DNA of 6,384 bases, taken from Clostridiaceae bacterium (GTDB taxonomy: Bacteria > Bacillota > Clostridia > Oscillospirales > Acutalibacteraceae). Below, piece by piece: positions 5,491 to 6,384 of the stretch. A model generated the notes under the pieces. The model was given only the letters and a program-made list of their open reading frames with translations, was not told where the DNA came from and did not search any database. Both the position numbers and the translations under genes were made by a program. The stretch covers positions 1-6,384 of the forward strand of contig JAEEHZ010000193.1 of the NCBI GenBank assembly GCA_016281115.1. The letters are read 5' to 3'. Positions within the stretch are counted from its first letter, which is position 1. Every line of letters begins with the position of its first letter.

Positions 5491-6384
5491 ATGTCAAACA
5501 GAATGTTTCAGGGTATAGTAAACCAACTAAGCGAGACAGTTAGCAAAACGATAGGCGTTATTGATGAAACCTCAGTTGTTATAGCCTGCAGCGACCTTGG
5601 CAGAATAGGAGAGGTCGTAGACGGTGTGTCGGCAGAATTCTATTCCGACAGATCATCTCTTGTTATAAATTCGGAAACATTTTACCCCATTGAAGGAGCT
5701 ACAGGACACGCTGAGTTCGGTATTTTTGTACAGGGCGGCGATGCAGAATCCGAGAAGCTCGCACATATACTTGCCATATCATTCAAAAACATAAAACAAT
5801 ACTATGACGAAAAATATGATAAAGGCAATTTTATCAAAAACGTAATAATGGACAATATTTTGCCCGGAGATATATATCTGAAATCCAGAGAGCTCAGGTT
5901 CAAGTCTGAGGCGAGCCGTGTTTGTATGCTCGTTAAAATAACGTCAAGAACAGACGTTTCGGTTTACGACGTTATACAAAACCTGTTCCCGGATAAAACA
6001 AAAGATTTTGTTATAAGCCTTAACGAAACCAGCATTGCACTTGTTAAAGAGGTTAAGTCGAATGTTGTTTCGGCAGACCTGGAGAAGCTGGCGAGCTCAA
6101 TTGTAGATACGCTTTCAAGCGAGTTTTACACCCACTGTATAGTAGGAATAGGCACTGTTGTTTCGGGAATAAAAGATTTGGCGCGCTCGTTTAAAGAGGC
6201 TCAAATAGCCCTTGAAGTAAGCAAGGTTTTTGATACCGAAAAAACAGTTGCAAATTATGATAATCTCGGTATCGCAAGACTTATATATCAGTTGCCTACA
6301 ACACTATGCGATATGTTCCTGCAGGAGGTCTTTAAAAGAGGCTCAATAGAATCCCTCGATCAGGAAACTCTGTTTACTATACAA
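5491..6384 (+). CDS. PucR/CdaR-family transcriptional regulator (3' end cut by window edge)
   Basis: 298 codons are open to the right edge without a stop. The family is related to CdaR (sugar diacid regulator) and PucR. The N-terminal part (about 1-140) resembles the putative sugar-diacid-recognition/sensor region: it starts MSNRMFQGIVNQLSETV, and has GHAEFGIFVQG at 73-83 followed by a helix at 86-118. Residues about 140-270 fit the GGDEF-like middle domain, ending with the typical ARSFKEAQIALEV (231-243) and then NLGIARLIYQLP. The visible tail SIESLDQETLFTIQ leads into what should be the C-terminal helix-turn-helix, about 60-70 residues that lie outside the window. The protein is cytoplasmic and presumably DNA-binding. 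Its effector is unknown: the many clostridial paralogues are not shown to bind sugar diacids. It has its own promoter and is probably not part of the preceding operon. Confidence 0.88.
   Translation, partial: MSNRMFQGIVNQLSETVSKTIGVIDETSVVIACSDLGRIGEVVDGVSAEFYSDRSSLVINSETFYPIEGATGHAEFGIFVQGGDAESEKLAHILAISFKNIKQYYDEKYDKGNFIKNVIMDNILPGDIYLKSRELRFKSEASRVCMLVKITSRTDVSVYDVIQNLFPDKTKDFVISLNETSIALVKEVKSNVVSADLEKLASSIVDTLSSEFYTHCIVGIGTVVSGIKDLARSFKEAQIALEVSKVFDTEKTVANYDNLGIARLIYQLPTTLCDMFLQEVFKRGSIESLDQETLFTIQ

Overview
The window looks like chromosomal DNA from a low-GC anaerobic Firmicute, most likely a gut or rumen member of the class Clostridia (Ruminococcaceae/Oscillospiraceae-like). The reasons are an AT-rich composition, strong AGGAG-type ribosome binding sites, DegV, BioY and PucR/CdaR families, Cys-ribbon modules of the kind common in clostridial secreted proteins, and above all a type I dockerin domain, which is typical of cellulosome-forming Clostridia. 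This assignment is inference; no rRNA or other marker is present.

Layout: (1) 1-788, minus strand: a DegV-family fatty-acid-binding protein whose C-terminus is cut off by the window edge. (2) 789-1047: a divergent intergenic region with a cluster of repeated inverted motifs, followed by a near-consensus extended -10 promoter reading to the right. (3) 1048-5309, plus strand: five tightly packed genes with gaps of 13, 4, 17 and 4 nt, presumably one operon: a membrane-anchored XRE regulator, a HAD-IB phosphatase-like hydrolase, RuvX (YqgF), the biotin transporter component BioY, and a 691-residue secreted endonuclease I-family nuclease ending in a dockerin. (4) 5310-5490: an intergenic region with weak hairpins and a promoter. 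(5) 5491-6384, plus strand: a PucR/CdaR-type regulator that runs off the right edge before its DNA-binding helix-turn-helix.

The most notable object is the nuclease. It combines a signal peptide, a catalytic His-Me finger domain, two Cys-rich ribbon-like modules flanking an unassigned beta-rich domain, and a C-terminal dockerin. This suggests a DNA/RNA-degrading enzyme displayed on a cohesin scaffold or the cell surface rather than a plain secreted nuclease. The other four operon genes have no obvious common pathway with it. The XRE protein may sense something at the membrane and control the operon through the repeats upstream of its own promoter, but nothing in the sequence proves this.

I found no mobile elements, CRISPR arrays, tRNAs or rRNAs.
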